From: Pacificimonas flava
GTDB lineage: Bacteria > Pseudomonadota > Alphaproteobacteria > Sphingomonadales > Sphingomonadaceae
DNA: 64,000 nt
Assembly: GCF_000342165.1 (NCBI RefSeq)
Contig: NZ_AMRV01000001.1
Coordinates: forward strand, 62,001 to 126,000
Direction of reading: 5' to 3'
Shown: positions 11,141 through 19,757 of the stretch, in pieces
Layout: the number at the start of each line of letters is the position of its first letter
Position numbering within the stretch: the stretch's first letter is position 1
Translations under genes and position numbers: made by a program
The notes under the pieces: generated by a model
Seen by the model: the letters and a program-made list of their open reading frames with translations, nothing else
Databases searched by the model: none
Told to the model about the DNA's origin: nothing

Positions 11141-12154
11141 GGGGCATTGCCGCCGGAAGAAGGCCGCAGCGGCGCCGAACAGTCCGGGCTCTTCATGCTG
11201 CATAAGCTTCACCGGAAGGGTTTGCATCAAGTCCTGATAGCGGCCCTTCGCGACGAACCGCTGCATGAAACCCGAACCTGCAAGATAGGGGGCGAGCCGC
11301 GCTCCCAGTCCTCCCGTGAGAATGACCGGGCCCGGTCCGTGCATCAAGGCGATGTCTCCCGCAATCGAGCCAAGGCAAAGGAGGTAGCGGTCCCGCGCAG
11401 CCACGGCGAGCGGATCGCTGCCGGAGAGCGCTGATTGCCACAGGCTCTTGTCGTCCCGGTCTGCGACCATCTGACCACGTTCTGCCGCCAAGACCTCCAT
11501 GAAGGGACGCAGGCCCATGCCGGCGGCGACGCGCTCTGCGCTCACCCGGCCGTGCTCTCTGCGCAAATGGCTGAGAAGCGCATCCTCGAAGCTGTCGACC
11601 GGCGCGAAACCGGCATGACCACCCTCGGTCGCGAGAATGTGGGACCCGGTCTCGTCGCGCAATATGCCGGCAACGCCGAGGCCGGTGCCGATGCCGATGA
11701 CGCTGATCGAGTGGGCCTTCTCAAGCGATCCCTCCGGACCGCCGATATGCATGAAGCTGTCACTCTCGAGGCTGGCTGCCGCGTGCGCGCTCGCCTCCAG
11801 ATCGTTCAGAAGCATAATGCTCCCGATGCCGAGTTCCGAAGGCAGGTCGGCCGGGCGGATGCGCCAGTCATTGTTGGTGAATCGCACTTCCTCTCCGCGT
11901 ATCGGGGCCGCAATGGCGAAGACGGCGCGGTCCGGAAGGTCGCGGTGGATCTGATCCGTGTAGGAAAGGACAGCCGCGGGCAGGTTCGCGAACTCAGCGA
12001 CCGCAAGTTTGCGAATGTCATGAAGGACGGGCGCGGCATTTGCGCTAAGCTCCGCGAGCGCGAAGCGTGCATGCGTGCCGCCAATATCTGCCACGAGCAA
12101 TTCTATCTGTGCAGCAGGTAGGGGGGGCGGCGTCCGCTCGGCAATTCGGGTCAT
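11135..12154 (-). CDS. glk: glucokinase
   Basis: A 339-residue enzyme of the bacterial Glk family, which phosphorylates glucose with ATP to glucose 6-phosphate. The phosphate-binding motif LLVADIGGTHARFAL lies near the N-terminus (about residues 19-33). The FTNNDWRI segment, the LNDLEA block and GIGTGLGVAGI are typical of the family, and GHAGFAP carries the sugar-binding region. The size fits (usually 320-340). It is convergent with the preceding small gene. Glucose 6-phosphate feeds the Entner-Doudoroff route common in sphingomonads, but no other pathway gene adjoins it. Confidence 0.92.
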   Translation of the reverse strand: MTRIAERTPPPLPAAQIELLVADIGGTHARFALAELSANAAPVLHDIRKLAVAEFANLPAAVLSYTDQIHRDLPDRAVFAIAAPIRGEEVRFTNNDWRIRPADLPSELGIGSIMLLNDLEASAHAAASLESDSFMHIGGPEGSLEKAHSISVIGIGTGLGVAGILRDETGSHILATEGGHAGFAPVDSFEDALLSHLRREHGRVSAERVAAGMGLRPFMEVLAAERGQMVADRDDKSLWQSALSGSDPLAVAARDRYLLCLGSIAGDIALMHGPGPVILTGGLGARLAPYLAGSGFMQRFVAKGRYQDLMQTLPVKLMQHEEPGLFGAAAAFFRRQCPL

Positions 12155-12372
12155 GGGAACGACCTTGCCCGCGGAAAGCCGCCGATATCAAGCGACTGTC
12201 GCAACCGGCGTTCGACACCGGCTCTGCCTCGTGTCGGAAAAGTTTACAAAAAATTAATCATTTCGCACCGAAATCGAAATATATTCCTGATATCGCCTGA
12301 TAAATCCTCCTGGCATGTTCATTGCGTAAAAGCTCCCCATCACCAAGCGCCGTATTCAAGGGGGGAGTAGGT

Positions 12373-12990
12373 ATGAAGAATTTTGTTGTTTCCGCCGCGC
12401 TGGCATTCGGACTGGCAACGTCCGCTGCGGCCCTGCCGATCACTGTCAGCGGCGTCGGCATCACGACGGACAGCGGCGGCCCTGACGGTCTTGCGGTCGA
12501 GACGGATACGCTGATTTCCACACCCTATTTCGTCGCTGACCTCGCCGTCGGTCAGTCGGCCCAGTTCGACTTGTTCGATATCTGGACGAATCAAGCTACT
12601 TCCGATGGCAGCGACGGTACGATCGAGGTGGAAATCGCTCTTGCGGGGCTTGGCTCGGGGTCGACGATGGGCCTCACGTTTGAAGATGCGGCCTTTGGCT
12701 CCAATCAGGGCGTTCTCGACTTCTCCGACTCGGAAACATTTTCCATTTTCTACGGGACAGGCGTTCCGGGCCGCATCGACGTGACGCTGAATGGCGGAAC
12801 GTTTAACTTCACGCCGTGCGGCGTTGGCGAGGTTTTCTGTGATCTGGAGCCGGGTCGTGATGGTGCCTATTCCGTCACCGCGACCATCGCCCATGTCTAC
12901 GATCCGTCGCCCGTTCCGGCACCCGGCGCGCTGGCGCTTCTCGGTCTTGGGCTGGCCGGTCTGGGTCTGCGCCGCCGCCGCGCCGCCTGA
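12373..12990 (+). CDS. secreted PEP-CTERM-like sorted protein of unknown function
   Basis: ATG 12373 follows a GGGGGAG ribosome-binding site. The 205-residue product begins with a signal peptide (MKNFVVSAALAFGLATSAAA). A mature region rich in Gly, Thr, Ser and Asp follows, with one nearby cysteine pair (CGVGEVFC). The C-terminus reads PVPAPGALALLGLGLAGLGL and then an Arg cluster. This is the tripartite layout of PEP-CTERM sorting tails: a Pro motif, a hydrophobic span and basic residues, cut by an exosortase. The exosortase is not in this window. Such proteins are usually exported to the surface or the exopolysaccharide matrix. A strong terminator follows. Confidence 0.82.
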   Translation: MKNFVVSAALAFGLATSAAALPITVSGVGITTDSGGPDGLAVETDTLISTPYFVADLAVGQSAQFDLFDIWTNQATSDGSDGTIEVEIALAGLGSGSTMGLTFEDAAFGSNQGVLDFSDSETFSIFYGTGVPGRIDVTLNGGTFNFTPCGVGEVFCDLEPGRDGAYSVTATIAHVYDPSPVPAPGALALLGLGLAGLGLRRRRAA

Positions 12991-13014
12991 TCATTCCTCC
13001 ATCCGGGAAGTCTG

Positions 13015-13045
13015 GGCCGCGCCTCTCCGTGGGGCGCGGCCTTTT
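13015..13045 (+). terminator. rho-independent terminator after the PEP-CTERM-like gene
   Basis: A perfect 9-bp stem (GGCCGCGCC with GGCGCGGCC) encloses a 9-base loop and is followed by TTTT at 13042-13045. It begins 25 bases after the stop codon. Confidence 0.85.
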
Positions 13046-13114
13046 CGTTCCCGGTTAAGTTTGGCGACGGCGACCTGCAATTGCACCCCGGCGGCCGGCT
13101 CCGGAAGCGGAGTG

Positions 13115-14272
13115 TCAGACCAGATTGGCCAGAGCGGGTCTCTTAAGACTCAATCCCGCGATCTCCTCGGAACGAATATTCTCGACAATGAGCCTTCCCT
13201 CCGCATTGAAGCGCTCCTTGCCGACAATTCTCAGCGCGTGAACCGTGGGGTTCGGACTTTCGCCCACGACAATGGCTTCGTCTCCATTGATCAGGCGCAC
13301 TCGTGCCCCAACCGGGTAAATTCCTAGCACCTCTTCGAATGTCGCGAGGAGTTCCGGGTCGAAATGGCCCGGCCAGCTCCCCATTTCCCGCAGCGCCCGT
13401 TGCGGTGACCAGGCATCCTTGTAACAGCGGTCCGACGTCAGCGCGTCATAGACGTCGCAGATCGCGCCCATGCGCGCGGCGGTTGAAATGGCATTCGCCG
13501 GCAATGCATTCGGGTAGCCATCACCGCTGATCTTCTCGTGATGATTGAGGCAAACGTCGAGCACGACTGCGGGAATGCCTGGCGTTCTCTTGAGCTCACG
13601 ATAGCCGAGTTCCGGGTGGGTTCGCATCAGCGCGAATTCCGCGTCCGTCAAACGGCCTTTCTTGTTGAGCACGTCCTCCGGTACGAGCGCCTTTCCGACA
13701 TCGTGCAACAGGCCCGCGAGCCCGAGATCAGCAACGGCGGGCGCGGAAAATCCGAGGTCCCGCGCGAATTTGATCATCATCGCGCAGACCGCGACCGAAT
13801 GCATGTAGGTATACTCGTCGCGTGTTTTCAGACTTAGGATACTGTGCAGCGCGGTGCTGCTGCTGACGATCACATCCGAGATTTCCCCGATAAGCGGCAG
13901 CAGACTGTCGGTGTCGACAAGGCGCCCCATGCGCAGATCTGCAAATGTGGACATCATCTGGCGCTTCGATTTCACGAGCAGCCTTCGTGCACCCGTTTCC
14001 TCGGTCCGGTCTGCGATCTGGACGGGCGGGGTCAGCGCCTTGGTATCCGGAATATGCGCCGGTAACACGGTATCGAGTACAAACGCCGAGCCGATGGGCG
14101 TTGCATCGTCATCGACGAGAACGGCTTTGATCGCGCTTTGCCGAACCTTGTTCAGCTGCCTTGCCGTGCTGATCTTGAAATCGCTCCGCCAAAATGGATG
14201 CTGAAGCCATGGGCCGTCGAACCCCCGGACATGCATGCCGATTTCAGCTTCAGACGGCGCGATCCATTTCAT
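13115..14272 (-). CDS. HD-GYP domain c-di-GMP phosphodiesterase (paralogue of the gene at 9596)
   Basis: ATG 14272 gives a 385-residue protein whose start (MKWIAPSEAEIGMHVRGFDG) matches that of the other HD-GYP protein; a TTG extension to 14305 is less likely. The catalytic motifs HDVGK, NHHEKISGDGYP and DVYDALTSDRCYKDAW are intact, so c-di-GMP hydrolysis is expected. There is no membrane segment. It is divergent from the GGDEF gene across 204 bases, and so a degrading and a synthesising enzyme share an upstream region. It is convergent with the PEP-CTERM-like gene. The sensory input is unknown. Confidence 0.92.
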   Translation of the reverse strand: MKWIAPSEAEIGMHVRGFDGPWLQHPFWRSDFKISTARQLNKVRQSAIKAVLVDDDATPIGSAFVLDTVLPAHIPDTKALTPPVQIADRTEETGARRLLVKSKRQMMSTFADLRMGRLVDTDSLLPLIGEISDVIVSSSTALHSILSLKTRDEYTYMHSVAVCAMMIKFARDLGFSAPAVADLGLAGLLHDVGKALVPEDVLNKKGRLTDAEFALMRTHPELGYRELKRTPGIPAVVLDVCLNHHEKISGDGYPNALPANAISTAARMGAICDVYDALTSDRCYKDAWSPQRALREMGSWPGHFDPELLATFEEVLGIYPVGARVRLINGDEAIVVGESPNPTVHALRIVGKERFNAEGRLIVENIRSEEIAGLSLKRPALANLV

Positions 14273-14476
14273 AATGGATTGATTAAACCCCAAAAACCTT
14301 AACAATATGTCCCTGTTCGGCGCGATCGGTGCGAGTTCGTCTGCCTCCCTCCGCTGCAGACAAGGTCTGATCCCCGCAACGCATGCCCGGACCTTCGATT
14401 GAAGGAAAAGTAACCAATTCTGTTCAAAATGGCGGAAAGCGGGACCGCTTCTTGGCTGAGTGAATTGGGTTGACGG

Positions 14477-16435
14477 ATGCAGGGGCAGGGATTTTCGGTG
14501 GCACGGCGGCTGGCGGCAAGTTTGGCGCTGACGCTGTTCTTATTGTTCACGCTGATCGGCGTCGGAGTTTATCTCGATGCGCGGGAGCGCGCATTCGACC
14601 GCGCGGCAAAGGACCTCGCCGTCTTCAACCAGGACATCGTCAACTATTATGAAGCGAAGTTCGCCCGGATTTCGGCGACCCAAGCCTCTGCGAGCGCGAT
14701 TTTCCGTACGCGCCTGGAGACCGTCGGAACAGACGGCGCACTGGAATCGCGCTTCGACGAGATGTTCCCAAGACGGCCCGACGGCACTCGGCGAAGCGCG
14801 GACGATCTTTATGAGGGCGGAGAAGGAAATCTGTTCGGCATTTCCGGCGTGGGGGCTTTTCTCTCGGAGGCCTCAAGGATTTCGCCAGCGCAGGCCATAG
14901 CCGCAGCCGAGACCGTTTTCCTGACGGGGCGCGTCAGCGCGTTCGACCTCAGCAGCGTCTACTTCTTCACACCCGACGATGCCTTGATCATCTATGCCCC
15001 TCAACGAAGCGATCGGCTGGAATATTATCGGAAAACGGCTTCGGCGAGCATGAGTTTCGCGAGGGAGGAGTTCTCGCGGCTATCATCTCCTGCTGAAAAT
15101 CCCTCGCGCGCCATGCGCTGCACATCCCTGAGACCGATCATGCATGCGAATGCCAGCTCCGTATGGACGACGGCGTGCGTGACACCGTTCGACCTCGATG
15201 GTCGCCACGTCGGAAGTTTCGGAACGAGCCTTCTTCTTGACGATGTCCTCGATGCTCCGTTCTTCAACGGTCCAAATGACGGTTCGGTCATTCTGATCTC
15301 GCCGGAGGGACGGCTGCTCACGCCACCGCGGCTGTCGGCAGGCGACAGCATCCTTGGCCGCGCGATACGATCCGCATCCTCGACAGCCGGCGACTATCCT
15401 GACATCTCCTCTACCGGAACCGGAGCTCTCCACGATCTTTGGAGCTTGCTCGGCGACCATGGCGCTCGGGGGTATTCGGGATATTCGGACGAGCTTGGCG
15501 CCTTCGTGGCGATCGAACGTATCCCGACGACGGGGTGGTACACGGTGGCGACCCGAAGCGGCAAAGCGGTCACGGCGGAGGCGTTGCATCCGGTAAAGCG
15601 GGTCGCGATCGCGGCGATTCTCTGCTCGGTCCTGATGGTGGCGGTTTGTCTGGTCGTCACGCGCCGAACGGTCATTGGCCCGCTGCGCGAACTTGCCGGA
15701 AAGGTCCGCCTGCTTGCAGGCACGGCGCTGGCCGACCAGTCAGACCTGCCCCGTCGCGGCCGCAACGAATTTGCCTATGTGTCCGATCTGGTCGACCGCA
15801 TGGCCGGGGAGGTCGCGCGGGTGCGTTCCGAGCTCGAGCAGAGGGTCGCGCGGCGAACCTTCGAACTGGAAGCGGCCAATCACAAGCTGCGCCTGCTGTC
15901 CGAGCGGGACATGCTGACCGATCTGCCCAACCGCCGCAAGATCATGGACGATTTCGCCGCCATGTGGGGCGCGTATGACCGAATGGCGGTGATCCTGCTG
16001 GACGTCGATCATTTCAAATCGATCAATGATCGGCACGGTCATCCCGGTGGGGACGCGGTGTTAAAACAGGTTGCGGGGCGTCTTGCGGGGGCCCTGCGGC
16101 ATGGCAGCCTTCTGGGCCGCGTCGGCGGCGAGGAGTTCATGGTCGTCGCGCCGGTTCGCGGATATGAGGAGGCCGATGCGCTGGCGGCTCGGCTGCGCGC
16201 GGTCGTCGCCGCAGATCCCGTAACGGTTGCCGCCGGGGAAAGCCTGCCCGTCACGATCAGCGTTGGGGTGGCGCTCCGTTCCGCCGCCGATACGCAGGAC
16301 GGCATCTATGCACGGGCCGACGCCAATCTGTATCAGGCCAAGAAGGCCGGCCGTGATATTGTCTGCCGGGAAGGCCGCATCTTCAAGACGGCTGGCGCGG
16401 TACAGGCGCAGCGTATGCGTATCGTGAAATCCTGA
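14477..16435 (+). CDS. membrane diguanylate cyclase with periplasmic sensor, HAMP and GGDEF domains
   Basis: The 652-residue protein has a first membrane helix at about residues 12-32, a periplasmic region of about 330 residues resembling a Cache-type sensor, a second helix near 375-395, a HAMP-like linker, a short coiled segment, and a C-terminal GGDEF domain. The active-site motif is GRVGGEEF (about residue 549), so c-di-GMP synthesis is expected. The RxxD product-inhibition site normally found five residues before it is replaced by RHGS, so feedback inhibition through that site is unlikely. It faces the HD-GYP gene across a shared upstream region. The ligand is unknown. Confidence 0.92.
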   Translation: MQGQGFSVARRLAASLALTLFLLFTLIGVGVYLDARERAFDRAAKDLAVFNQDIVNYYEAKFARISATQASASAIFRTRLETVGTDGALESRFDEMFPRRPDGTRRSADDLYEGGEGNLFGISGVGAFLSEASRISPAQAIAAAETVFLTGRVSAFDLSSVYFFTPDDALIIYAPQRSDRLEYYRKTASASMSFAREEFSRLSSPAENPSRAMRCTSLRPIMHANASSVWTTACVTPFDLDGRHVGSFGTSLLLDDVLDAPFFNGPNDGSVILISPEGRLLTPPRLSAGDSILGRAIRSASSTAGDYPDISSTGTGALHDLWSLLGDHGARGYSGYSDELGAFVAIERIPTTGWYTVATRSGKAVTAEALHPVKRVAIAAILCSVLMVAVCLVVTRRTVIGPLRELAGKVRLLAGTALADQSDLPRRGRNEFAYVSDLVDRMAGEVARVRSELEQRVARRTFELEAANHKLRLLSERDMLTDLPNRRKIMDDFAAMWGAYDRMAVILLDVDHFKSINDRHGHPGGDAVLKQVAGRLAGALRHGSLLGRVGGEEFMVVAPVRGYEEADALAARLRAVVAADPVTVAAGESLPVTISVGVALRSAADTQDGIYARADANLYQAKKAGRDIVCREGRIFKTAGAVQAQRMRIVKS

Positions 16436-16520
16436 CCCGCATCACTGCGGAAACGGGTAAGGGGTCGAAAAGGGCAGGTCCGCAGGCTATCTGGTGCGGG
16501 AAAGGACTATTGAACGCATC

Positions 16521-17045
16521 ATGCCCCGACACAAGGAAACGCGGCGTCTGCCCTATTCGCCCGAGAAGATGTTCGACCTCGTTGCGGATGTTGGCTCCTA
16601 TGAGGAGTTTTTGCCATGGGTCGTGGCAACGCGGGTTCGATCGCAATCGGAAACCGAACTGGTTGCCGATTTGATGGTCGGCTTTCGCATGGTGCGGGAA
16701 ACCTTCACCAGCCGCGTGAAGATGAATCGTCCGAGCGAACTTCACGTTGAATATATGGACGGCCCGCTACGGTACCTGCGTAACGACTGGACCTTCGAGC
16801 CGGACGGCGAGGGGGGAACGAACCTCTGTTTCTTCGTCGACTTCGAATTCAAGCAGAAGCTGTTCGAACGACTGGCCGGCACCTTCTTCCACGAAGCGTT
16901 CCGGCGCATGGTCGCGGCATTCGAGAAGCGCGCCGCCGAGATTTACGGCGCCCCGACCTCGTCTTCTGCACCGTCTGCATCGGTATCCGAGGAAGGGCGG
17001 TCCGCCCCGGGCAGCAGCAATTCCAGCGCACACCGGACGGCCTGA
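16521..17045 (+). CDS. ratA: RatA/Coq10-type SRPBCC (START-like) family protein
   Basis: The 174-residue protein has the family start HKETRRLPYSPEKMFDLVADV and the FLPWVV block, followed by the helix-grip region ending FHEAFRRMVAAFEKRA. Family members include the Coq10 ubiquinone-binding proteins and RatA, named for an effect on ribosome association; the exact role here is not known. The last 30 residues or so are Ser/Ala-rich and lack family sequence. That tail overlaps the 3' end of the CinA-family gene on the other strand by 103 bases. ATG 16521 is chosen by homology; an upstream GTG at 16494 adds only nine residues. Confidence 0.88.
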   Translation: MPRHKETRRLPYSPEKMFDLVADVGSYEEFLPWVVATRVRSQSETELVADLMVGFRMVRETFTSRVKMNRPSELHVEYMDGPLRYLRNDWTFEPDGEGGTNLCFFVDFEFKQKLFERLAGTFFHEAFRRMVAAFEKRAAEIYGAPTSSSAPSASVSEEGRSAPGSSNSSAHRTA

Positions 17046-17506
17046 AGCCGGATTTCGGTGCGGTCGGCGTTTTCGAACAGCTGACTGTCGGCCGCGATAT
17101 CCTCGGGATCGCCGCCGCGTTCGGCGCGGGCGAAGACCACGGTTCCGACGGGCTTCTGCTCGCTTCCGCCGCCGGGACCGGCGATACCGGTGATGGCGAC
17201 TGCAATGTCGGCATCACTATGTTCCAACGCACCAAGGGCCATGGCCCAGGCGGTCGCGATAGAAACGGCGCCGAACGTATCGATCATATCGCTATGAACG
17301 CCGAGCACGTCCTGCTTCGCCCCGTTCGAATAGGTCACGAACCCACGGTCCAGCACATCCGAGGCGCCGGCGATCTCGGTAAGGAGCCCCGCGACGAGAC
17401 CGCCCGTGCAGCTTTCGGCGACAGCGATCCGGCGGCCGGCGGCGCGGTTTTCGTCCAGCACGCGCTCGGCCAGGTCGATAAGGTCATCGGGAAACAGCGA
17501 TGTCAT
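16943..17506 (-). CDS. CinA C-terminal family protein (nicotinamide-nucleotide amidohydrolase-like)
   Basis: A 187-residue stand-alone CinA-C domain. It carries the family motifs VAESCTGGLVAGLLTEIAG (about residues 28-46), FVTYSNGAKQ, and AITGIAGPGGGSEQKPVG. Such proteins (PncC type) deamidate nicotinamide mononucleotide to nicotinate mononucleotide in pyridine nucleotide recycling. The last 20 residues are an acidic Asp/Ala tail outside the domain and are encoded in the stretch that overlaps ratA. It lies 16 bases downstream of ispDF on the same strand, so the two are probably cotranscribed. Confidence 0.9.
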   Translation of the reverse strand: MTSLFPDDLIDLAERVLDENRAAGRRIAVAESCTGGLVAGLLTEIAGASDVLDRGFVTYSNGAKQDVLGVHSDMIDTFGAVSIATAWAMALGALEHSDADIAVAITGIAGPGGGSEQKPVGTVVFARAERGGDPEDIAADSQLFENADRTEIRLQAVRCALELLLPGADRPSSDTDADGAEDEVGAP

Positions 17507-17522
17507 CGCATAGCTCCGGCAA

Positions 17523-18650
17523 TTAGATTCGTATGGTGGCGGCAGCCTGGGCAGCTATGCCCTCGCGGCGTCCGGTGAAACCCAGTCCCTCGGTGGTGGT
17601 GGCCTTCACGCTAATGCGCCCCTCCGGCAGCCGCAAGATTTCGGCGATACGGGCCCGCATCGCTGGGCGGTAGGGACCGACCTTCGGGCGTTCGCAGATC
17701 AGCGTCAGGTCGCAATGTTCGATCACGCCCCCGGCGGCTGTTACCAGATCGCGCGCATGCGCAAGAAATCGGTCCGACGCAGCGGCGCGCCACTGGGGGT
17801 CGCTGGGGGGGAAATGGTCGCCGATGTCCCCAGCGCCGATCGCCCCCAGCAGTGCGTCCGTCAGGGCATGCAAACCCACGTCCGCATCGCTGTGCCCCTT
17901 CAGCCCGGCGTCGTGTGGGACTGTAATCCCGCAGAGCATGACATGATCGCCAGCCTCGAACCGGTGGACATCAAAGCCGGTGCCGGTGCGAAACCCACGG
18001 CCGGCGATCATCCGCTCGGCGCGCTGGAAATCCTCGGCATAGGTCAGCTTGAAGAGGTCTTCGTCACCGGGAGCCATCGCGACAGACAGACCGGCAGCGC
18101 GGGCCACGGCGGCATCGTCGGTGGCGCCCGGACTGGCCGCCCGGTGTGCGCCAAGCAGCGGCAGATAGTGGAAGGCCTGCGGCGTCTGCACGCGGTTCAG
18201 ACCGTCTCTTGCCACTTCGCCCTCGATCCGCGTGCTGCCGGTGCGCAAACTGTCGACCACAGGCAGGGCAGGGACGGCGCCATCATGCGTCTCCAAGGCC
18301 GAGAGCAGCCGGTCGACCATGTCCGCGCTGATGAAGGGCCTTGCGGCGTCGTGGATGAGGACGTTCGCGGCACCCTCGACAGTTTCAAGACCTCTGAGCA
18401 CCGATTCCTGCCGAGAGGAGCCACCGATGACGGGTTCGCCGAGCGCAAGGTCGCCGCAGGCTTCGTCATAGGCCTTGCGCTGACCATCGCCGATCACGAC
18501 ATGCACGCGGTCGATACGCGGATGCGCGGCCAGCCGTTCCGCCGACCAGCGGAGGAGAGGCTTTCCGCCCAGCACACGGTACTGCTTTGGGCCGCCGTCA
18601 CCGGCACGCTCGCCCATTCCGGCGGCGACGATCAGGCAGACGGTGGTCAT
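17523..18650 (-). CDS. ispDF: bifunctional IspD/IspF: 2-C-methyl-D-erythritol 4-phosphate cytidylyltransferase and 2,4-cyclodiphosphate synthase
   Basis: This 375-residue fusion carries out two steps of the MEP isoprenoid pathway. The N-terminal IspD half has the nucleotide-binding LIVAAGMGERAG, GGSSRQESV, and HDAARPFI motifs. The C-terminal IspF half (from about residue 220) has GTGFDVHRF and LKGHSDADV, whose Asp and His residues bind the metal. It ends with GLGFTGRREGIAAQA. The IspDF fusion is common in alphaproteobacteria, with the order IspD then IspF as here. It starts at ATG 18650 and is divergent from dus with a short spacer. Confidence 0.95.
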   Translation of the reverse strand: MTTVCLIVAAGMGERAGDGGPKQYRVLGGKPLLRWSAERLAAHPRIDRVHVVIGDGQRKAYDEACGDLALGEPVIGGSSRQESVLRGLETVEGAANVLIHDAARPFISADMVDRLLSALETHDGAVPALPVVDSLRTGSTRIEGEVARDGLNRVQTPQAFHYLPLLGAHRAASPGATDDAAVARAAGLSVAMAPGDEDLFKLTYAEDFQRAERMIAGRGFRTGTGFDVHRFEAGDHVMLCGITVPHDAGLKGHSDADVGLHALTDALLGAIGAGDIGDHFPPSDPQWRAAASDRFLAHARDLVTAAGGVIEHCDLTLICERPKVGPYRPAMRARIAEILRLPEGRISVKATTTEGLGFTGRREGIAAQAAATIRI

Positions 18651-18743
18651 GGCGGCGGCGTCTAGCGGCGCGGCGTGCCGGGCGAAAGCCCCTTAACGAT
18701 TGCGTGTACGCCCCTCGGCACGCTAACGGTCTGCCCAAACTTT

Positions 18744-19757
18744 ATGCAAGATATGACAATGCCAGCTTTGAACCCCATTCAGGTCGGTCCTGTGACCGTC
18801 GATCAGCCGGTCATTCTCGCGCCTATGACGGGTGTGACGGACGGGCCGTTTCGAAAACTCGTGAAACGCTATGGCGCGGGCCTGACGGTCACGGAGATGA
18901 TCGCCAGCCAGGCGGCGGTGCGGGAAACGCGGCGTAGTCTTCAGCAGGCAGCGTGGGACCCGATCGAAGAGCCGGTGTCCATGCAACTCGCGGGCTGCGA
19001 CCCGGATGTGATGGCGGAAGCGGCGAAGCTCAACGAACAGCGCGGCGCGGCCATCATCGACATCAACATGGGATGCCCGGTGAAGAAGATCGTCAATGGT
19101 CATGCCGGCTCCGCCCTGATGCGTGAAGTCCCCCTCGCAACGCGCCTGATGGAGGCGACGGTCAAGGCGGTAGATCTGCCCGTCACCCTGAAAATGCGCA
19201 TGGGTTGGGATCACGAAAGCCTCAACGCGCCCGAACTGGCGCGCATTGCCGAAAATGCCGGCATTCAGATGATTACCGTTCACGGCCGGACGCGCTGCCA
19301 GATGTACAAGGGTACGGCCGACTGGCATTTCGTGCGCAGGGTCAAGGAGGCGACCTCGCTGCCGGTCGTCGTCAACGGCGATATCTGCTCTGTCGAAGAT
19401 GCGAAGACCGCGCTCGACCAATCCGGGGCGGACGCGGTGATGGTCGGACGGGGCTGCTACGGCAAGCCCTGGCTGCTGCGCCAGATCATGGCGGCGCTGA
19501 GCGGAGAGCGCGACGTGCCGACGCCCGGCCTGTCCGAACAATATGCGCTGATCGCCGAGCATTACGAGATGGTCCTGGACGTTTACGGCATTGAAAACGG
19601 CGTAAACATCTTCCGGAAGCACGTGGGCTGGTACACCAAGGGCCTGCACGGGTCCGCAGAGTTCCGCAACCGGGTGAACCAGGAAGCCGACCCCAATGTG
19701 GTGAAGGCGATGCTGGCGGATTTCTATGCCCCTTACCGGGAGCGTGCCGCCGCGTGA
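18744..19757 (+). CDS. dusB: tRNA-dihydrouridine synthase (DusB/NifR3 type)
   Basis: A flavoprotein (337 residues from ATG 18744) that reduces uridines in the tRNA D-loop. It shows the TIM-barrel start VILAPMTGVTDGPFRKL, the active-site cysteine in INMGCPVKKI, and the flavin-binding GADAVMVGRGCYGKPW. ATG 18744, 18753 and 18759 are all possible starts. It is the first gene of the classical nifR3-ntrB-ntrC operon of alphaproteobacteria. Its stop overlaps the GTG start of ntrB by four bases. The RNA-modifying role and nitrogen control are linked only by gene order. Confidence 0.93.
   Translation: MQDMTMPALNPIQVGPVTVDQPVILAPMTGVTDGPFRKLVKRYGAGLTVTEMIASQAAVRETRRSLQQAAWDPIEEPVSMQLAGCDPDVMAEAAKLNEQRGAAIIDINMGCPVKKIVNGHAGSALMREVPLATRLMEATVKAVDLPVTLKMRMGWDHESLNAPELARIAENAGIQMITVHGRTRCQMYKGTADWHFVRRVKEATSLPVVVNGDICSVEDAKTALDQSGADAVMVGRGCYGKPWLLRQIMAALSGERDVPTPGLSEQYALIAEHYEMVLDVYGIENGVNIFRKHVGWYTKGLHGSAEFRNRVNQEADPNVVKAMLADFYAPYRERAAA

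Noticed and set aside
14283-14303. Two TTAA boxes upstream of the HD-GYP gene as a CtrA site.
   Set aside because: The spacing is 12 bases, while the CtrA consensus requires 7.
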